From Mucilaginibacter mali (lineage in GTDB: Bacteria; Bacteroidota; Bacteroidia; Sphingobacteriales; Sphingobacteriaceae): 64,000 nucleotides of DNA. Position 1 is the stretch's first letter. The number at the start of each line of letters is the position of its first letter. The translations under genes were made by a program, and so were the position numbers. The stretch spans positions 558,001 to 622,000 of the forward strand of contig NZ_CP054139.1 in assembly GCF_013283875.1 (NCBI RefSeq). The letters are read 5' to 3'. Shown one piece after another: positions 60,789 to 64,000 of the stretch. The notes beneath the pieces were generated by a model. It did not search any database and was not told the origin of the DNA. It was given only the letters and a program-made list of their open reading frames with translations.

Positions 60789-61748
60789 TTATGCGTTTTT
60801 AACAATATCCCCCACAATCATTTCCGCATGCACCCGCGAGTTTTCTATAAACCATAAGTGGGTATCCATCCCCCCGCAAACCACGCCGGCCAGGTAAACG
60901 CCGGGCAAGTTGGTCTCCATAGTATCAGGATTGTAGTGCGGGATAAATTTCTGATCTTCGGACAGGGTGATGCCTAAACTATGTAGAAATTTAAAATTGG
61001 GCTTATAACCGGTCATCGCCATCACAAAATCATTGGAGATGGTAACCAGGCCATCGGGTGTTTGTATGTCCACTTCGTGTTCGCGCACGGCGGCAAGACT
61101 TGAGTAAAAGTAAACCTTTATGCTGCCTTCTTTTATGCGATTAATAATATCGGGCCTTACCCAATACTTCACCCGCTTACTGATCTCATCGCCACGCACA
61201 ATCAGTGTAACATCCGCACCTTTGCGGTAAGTTTCCAGTGCCACATCAATAGCCGAATTGCTGGAACCTACCACCACCACCTTTTGCATAGCATAGTAAT
61301 GCGGGTCCTGGTAGTAGTGTTTTACTTTGGGCAGGTCTTCGCCGGGGATATCCAGTAGTACCGGTATATCATAGAAACCAGTAGATACGATCACATGCTT
61401 AGCCTGGTATGCCGCCTTATTGGTGGTAACGGTATAATGCCTGCCGCTACGCTCCATACTCAATACTTCCTCAAACAAATTAACCGGCAGATTATGGGAG
61501 AAGGCCACACGGCGATAATACTCCAGCGCTTCGGTACGGTTAGGCCGCTTGTTGATGGTAACAAAGGGCACGCCGCCAATCTCCAGCTTTTCGGAAGTGG
61601 AGAAGAACGTCATGGTGGCAGGGTAGTTATACAACGAGTTGACCAGGCAGCCTTTCTCGATAATAACAAAGCTTAGTCCGGCTTTTTGGGCCGATAGTCC
61701 GCAGGCCAAACCGATGGGGCCACCGCCAATGATGAGGATATCAAGCAT
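60789..61748 (-). CDS. ypdA: YpdA-family FAD-dependent oxidoreductase (putative bacillithiol disulfide reductase)
   Basis: A 319-residue two-dinucleotide-fold flavoprotein. FAD binding: IIGGGPIGLACGLSAQKAGL (residues 5-24). NAD(P)H binding: VVVVGSSNSAIDVALETYRKG near 155. The C-terminus has GVYLAGVVCGGMDTHLWFIE. There is no CxxC redox pair, as usual for YpdA. The likely role is reduction of bacillithiol disulfide for redox control. Confidence 0.9.
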   Translation of the reverse strand: MLDILIIGGGPIGLACGLSAQKAGLSFVIIEKGCLVNSLYNYPATMTFFSTSEKLEIGGVPFVTINKRPNRTEALEYYRRVAFSHNLPVNLFEEVLSMERSGRHYTVTTNKAAYQAKHVIVSTGFYDIPVLLDIPGEDLPKVKHYYQDPHYYAMQKVVVVGSSNSAIDVALETYRKGADVTLIVRGDEISKRVKYWVRPDIINRIKEGSIKVYFYSSLAAVREHEVDIQTPDGLVTISNDFVMAMTGYKPNFKFLHSLGITLSEDQKFIPHYNPDTMETNLPGVYLAGVVCGGMDTHLWFIENSRVHAEMIVGDIVKNA

Positions 61749-61765
61749 AAAACAAATGTACTAAA

Positions 61766-61796
61766 AAGCCCCCCGCCCCCTAAAGGGGGAGTAAAG
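61766..61796. repeat. CCCCCTNAAGGGGG palindrome upstream of ypdA
   Basis: It reads AAAAGCCCCCCGCCCCCTAA and on, here in the opposite genomic orientation from most copies, 18 bases before the ypdA start codon. Confidence 0.7.
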
Positions 61797-61830
61797 AAAA
61801 AGCGCCATCTTTGTTAGAAATGACGCTTTT
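61797..61830 (-). terminator. Probable terminator after the transaldolase gene
   Basis: AAAAGCG and CGCTTTT with an inner CAT/ATG pair form a hairpin between the transaldolase stop codon and ypdA. T-runs lie on both sides. Confidence 0.45.
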
Positions 61831-61841
61831 ATTATTTTATC

Positions 61842-61875
61842 ATTTGCACATCTGCATATCCACGCATCTGCACAT
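61842..61875. repeat. Single 34-nt arm of 8-nt units (TGTGCARA type)
   Basis: The minus strand reads four 8-nt units (ATGTGCAG, ATGCGTGG, ATATGCAG, ATGTGCAA) plus AT, exactly the arm architecture found at 6061-6156 and 62784-62907. No partner arm was found next to it. Confidence 0.65.
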
Positions 61876-61882
61876 TAGATCT

Positions 61883-62542
61883 TTATTTCCCGGCCGCTTT
61901 AGCGTAATCTGCTAAAAAGGTAGCCAGGCCGTTATCGGTTAGCGGGTGTTTCAGCAAAGCGGTAATGGCCGATAGGGGAGCGGTAACCACATCCGAACCT
62001 ATTTTAGCGCAATTAATAATGTGCATAGGGTGGCGGGCCGAAGCAGCCAGGATCTGGGTAGTGTAGCCGTAATTATCATAGATCAGGCGGATATCTTCGA
62101 TCAGCGTTAAGCCATCGGTAGAGATATCATCCAAACGACCGATAAACGGCGATACATAAGTAGCACCCGCCTTAGCAGCTAATAAAGCCTGCCCCGCGCT
62201 GAAAACCAGCGTGCAGTTGGTGCGGATACCCTTGCCGGTGAAGTATTTAATAGCGCGCACGCCGTCCTTTATCATTGGCACCTTTACTACAATTTGCGGG
62301 TGCAGGGCAGCCAGGGCCTCGCCTTCGGCAACCATTTCATCAAAGGTAGTGGCGATAACTTCGGCGCTAACATCGCCGTCGGTAATTTCGCAGATAGCTT
62401 TGTAGTGGGCAATAATGTTATCATGACCGGTAATGCCTTCTTTGGCCATTAACGATGGGTTGGTGGTTACGCCGTCAAGTACGCCAAGTTCGTGCGCCTC
62501 TTTAATATGGGCAAGGTTGGCGGTGTCGATAAAAAATTTCAT
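61883..62542 (-). CDS. Transaldolase / fructose-6-phosphate aldolase family
   Basis: A 219-residue short transaldolase (MipB/TalC type). [34 protein letters not shown] and [18 protein letters not shown] (Schiff-base lysine near residue 87) are family motifs, with [13 protein letters not shown] following. It exchanges three-carbon units in the pentose phosphate pathway. Transaldolase and F6P aldolase cannot be separated with certainty from sequence; transaldolase is more likely. Confidence 0.92.
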   Translation of the reverse strand: MKFFIDTANLAHIKEAHELGVLDGVTTNPSLMAKEGITGHDNIIAHYKAICEITDGDVSAEVIATTFDEMVAEGEALAALHPQIVVKVPMIKDGVRAIKYFTGKGIRTNCTLVFSAGQALLAAKAGATYVSPFIGRLDDISTDGLTLIEDIRLIYDNYGYTTQILAASARHPMHIINCAKIGSDVVTAPLSAITALLKHPLTDNGLATFLADYAKAAGK

Positions 62543-62639
62543 GTTATGGGATTGATTTTAAATTGAATAAGCAAAGTTGAATCCGGGGGCGAATATCAGG
62601 CTTGCCGAACTTAAAACCAAATATAAAGGCACAAAAAAA

Positions 62640-62735
62640 GGGTAAGCTACTTTCATCGCACCGCTCAACCTCCTACCCTTGCTGCGTTCCCACCCTGGGG
62701 GAGTTCAAAGGGAGCTGGTCGTGAAAGACTTACCC
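62640..62735 (-). ncRNA. ffs: Signal recognition particle RNA (4.5S, small bacterial type)
   Basis: The minus strand starts GGGTAAGTCTTTCACGACC and ends GATGAAAGTAGCTTACCC, so both ends pair. The middle holds the conserved domain IV pattern CCAGGGTGGGAACGCAGCA with a GGAA-type tetraloop and the asymmetric internal loop, followed by AGGGTAGGAGG. A TATATTTG -7 element lies just upstream and a T-run (CCCTTTTTTT) directly follows. It guides membrane proteins with Ffh. Confidence 0.88.
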
Positions 62736-62739
62736 GGCA

Positions 62740-62747
62740 CAAATATA
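62740..62747 (-). promoter_or_regulatory. -7 element of the SRP RNA gene
   Basis: The minus strand reads TATATTTG, matching TAnnTTTG, and ends 5 bases before the predicted RNA 5' end at 62735. Confidence 0.55.
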
Positions 62748-62783
62748 GCAAAAAAGCTAAGGGCAGGTTAAATAATTATTAAA

Positions 62784-62907
62784 ATGTGCAGATATGCAGA
62801 TGTGCAAATGTGCAAATGATTAATTTTCAGGATGTTTATTTTTGATGTATGGGCGTGCGAATAGAACTAATTTGCACATCCGCACATCTGCATATTTGCA
62901 CATCCAT
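62784..62907. repeat. Inverted repeat with arms of four 8-nt units (TGTGCARA type)
   Basis: The left arm at 62784-62817 and the right arm near 62870-62906 are 34-nt inverse complements at 31 of 34 positions. Each is four 8-nt units plus AT. They enclose about 50 bases without a gene. The right arm touches the stop codon of the next gene, as at 6123-6156. Confidence 0.8.
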
Positions 62908-63158
62908 CAAGCCGCCCTTTGAAACGGACTCGCCTTCATCGGCTCAATGAGATAATTGGTCATCAACTCCTTTTCGCTCATGATCATGCTGAAATCGGTA
63001 TAGATCATCCCATTCTCAAAGGGGTACACAATGTAGCCGCGCTTATTGGCGTCGTAGTCGCCCAATTCAAAAAGCTCGTCGTCGGTTTTACCTTTTATTT
63101 TAGCGCCTTGCACTAATTGGTAAGCATCACTTATATGGTTAAAATTAATGTTCTTCAT
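62907..63158 (-). CDS. Hypothetical protein (83 aa)
   Basis: A small soluble protein starting MKNINFNHISDAYQLVQGAK, with ELGDYDANKRGYIVYPFENG and a C-terminal NYLIEPMKASPFQRAA. No family is recognised. The ATG at 63158 is chosen because the open frame upstream consists only of the 78-bp repeat array. It lies between an octad repeat and that array. Confidence 0.65.
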   Translation of the reverse strand: MKNINFNHISDAYQLVQGAKIKGKTDDELFELGDYDANKRGYIVYPFENGMIYTDFSMIMSEKELMTNYLIEPMKASPFQRAA

Positions 63159-63192
63159 GGTACACAAGCCTATGCAATTTTGTTGCCAGTCT

Positions 63193-63665
63193 TCAAGCTG
63201 AAAGCTTAAAGACCAAAGCATAAAGCCGAATGGGAAGCTGCTTTGCGCTTTCTGCCTTCGGCTTTCCGCTTCAAGCTGAAAGCTTAAAGACCAAAGCATA
63301 AAGCCGAATGGGAAGCTGCTTTGCGCTTTCTGCCTTCGGCTTTCCGCTTCAAGCTGAAAGCTTAAAGACCAAAGCATAAAGCCGAATGGGAAGCTGCTTT
63401 GCGCTTTCTGCCTTCGGCTTTCCGCTTCAAGCTGAAAGCTTAAAGACCAAAGCATAAAGCCGAATGGGAAGCTGCTTTGCGCTTTCTGCCTTCGGCTTTC
63501 CGCTTCAAGCTGAAAGCTTAAAGACCAAAGCATAAAGCCGAATGGGAAGCTGCTTTGCGCTTTCTGCCTTCGGCTTTCCGCTTCAAGCTGAAAGCTTAAA
63601 GACCAAAGGATAAAGCCGAATGGGAAGCTGCTTTGCGCTTTCTGCCTTCGGCTTTCCGCTTCAAG
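63193..63665. repeat. Tandem array of six 78-bp heptad hairpins
   Basis: Six units of exactly 78 bp (63193-63660) plus a 5-base remainder are nearly identical; the last differs at one base seen (GGATAAAG for GCATAAAG). Each unit has two 31-nt arms (for example 63196-63226 and 63240-63270) around a 13-nt loop, with 3 bases between units. Each arm is four 7-nt AGCNNAA-type units plus AGC, the same plan as the four-helix-bundle cassettes. The array starts at the stop codon of the ABC gene. Confidence 0.9.
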
Positions 63666-64000
63666 AGAACCACCCGAAGAGATCATTCTGTGTAAGCGTG
63701 GCTTTTTGCGCGGAGTTCAGATCGTGCAGGATGATGCCCTCCTGCATTTGTATAATACGGTTGCCATAAGTGTAGGCATCCTTTAGGTTATGGGTGACTA
63801 AAATTGCGGTCAGTTTAAAATCACTGATCAGTTTATCAGCCGTTTGCATCACCACATTGGCCGACCGTGGGTCTAATGCTGCCGAGGGTTCATCTAACAG
63901 CAGGATGCGGCAATCGTCCATCACGCTCATCAGCAGGGTAAGCGCCTGCCGTTGCCCGCCCGATAGACTGCCCATCAGCTGGTGGGTTTTATTTTCAAGC
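63661..64000 (-). CDS. ABC transporter ATP-binding protein, 3' part (runs off the window)
   Basis: The last 112 residues of an ABC ATPase. The signature LSGGQRQALTLLMSVMDD, Walker B ILLLDEPSAALDP and H-loop ILVTHNLKDAY are present. The form 'QRQALTLLM' and overall wording fit the COG1101 group of putative tryptophan/tyrosine or phosphonate-like uptake ATPases. The stop codon TGA (63663-63661) coincides with the first bases of the 78-bp array. Confidence 0.88.
   Translation of the reverse strand, partial: LENKTHQLMGSLSGGQRQALTLLMSVMDDCRILLLDEPSAALDPRSANVVMQTADKLISDFKLTAILVTHNLKDAYTYGNRIIQMQEGIILHDLNSAQKATLTQNDLFGWFS

Noticed and set aside
63193..63665. CRISPR array
   Set aside because: The units follow each other with only 3 bases between them, are 78 bp long and have no unique spacers; no cas genes are near.
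62907..63686. A 259-residue open frame covering the array and the small gene
   Set aside because: Most of it is the 78-bp repeat read in an open frame and its start lies inside the ABC gene. The real gene probably starts at 63158.

Overview
The window looks like a chromosomal segment of a member of the Bacteroidota, most likely family Sphingobacteriaceae and perhaps Mucilaginibacter (inference). The support is a SusC/SusD starch locus, a BatA-E aerotolerance operon, an arginine cluster with an ArgF' type N-acylornithine carbamoyltransferase, -7 promoter elements of the TAnnTTTG type (complement CAAAnnTA), weak Shine-Dalgarno signals, and very many short palindromic repeats between genes. No tRNA, 5S/16S/23S rRNA, phage, transposase or CRISPR array was seen. 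One structural RNA was found: the SRP (4.5S) RNA near 62.7 kb.

Layout. 1-5.2 kb: 5'-part of rnr, a DUF433/DUF5615 pair, a fused DppD-DppF ATPase overlapping a PolB-like exonuclease, and an antitoxin/PIN pair. 5.3-10.6 kb: a glycosyltransferase, a small hypothetical gene, topA, mnmA. 11-19.5 kb: an eight-gene moxR-DUF58-BatD-like-batA-batB-batC-batD-batE operon. 19.6-23 kb: a VOC protein and a two-subunit molybdenum hydroxylase. 23.1-39.1 kb: a starch/maltodextrin utilisation locus (DUF6377 regulator, SusC, SusD, SusE-like, GH31, GH13, SLC45-type sugar symporter, GH13 lipoprotein), able to bind and import oligosaccharides and cut them to glucose. 39.2-43.8 kb: cbpM-cbpA, a membrane protein, and a Crp/Fnr regulator divergent from a ClC channel with palindromic operators between. 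44-50.5 kb: arginine genes on the minus strand (GNAT, argG, cupin, argC, argD, argF'), interrupted by two four-helix-bundle genes. 50.6-55.7 kb: DUF2147, YhcH, kdgK and the divergent eda plus hexuronate transporter (uronate/KDG catabolism). 56-64 kb: a MutS-like ATPase, an enoyl-CoA hydratase, three stand-alone receiver proteins, an XRE regulator, ypdA, a transaldolase, SRP RNA, a six-copy 78-bp array and the 3' end of an ABC ATPase gene.

The most unusual signal is the repeats. Both four-helix-bundle (S23/IVP-like) genes sit in compact cassettes bounded by 31-nt inverted repeats, and each arm is four 7-nt units plus 3 nt. The 78-bp array at 63.2-63.7 kb is six gene-less copies of the same two-arm architecture. 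Related inverted repeats built from four 8-nt units (TGTGCARA type) or four 9-nt units (TTGATTAGG type) occur elsewhere. A separate palindrome of about 28 bp (CCCCCTNAAGGGGG core) occurs nine times; three copies are translated inside argC (twice) and a cupin gene, always in the same reading frame, resembling the palindromic elements found inside Rickettsia proteins.
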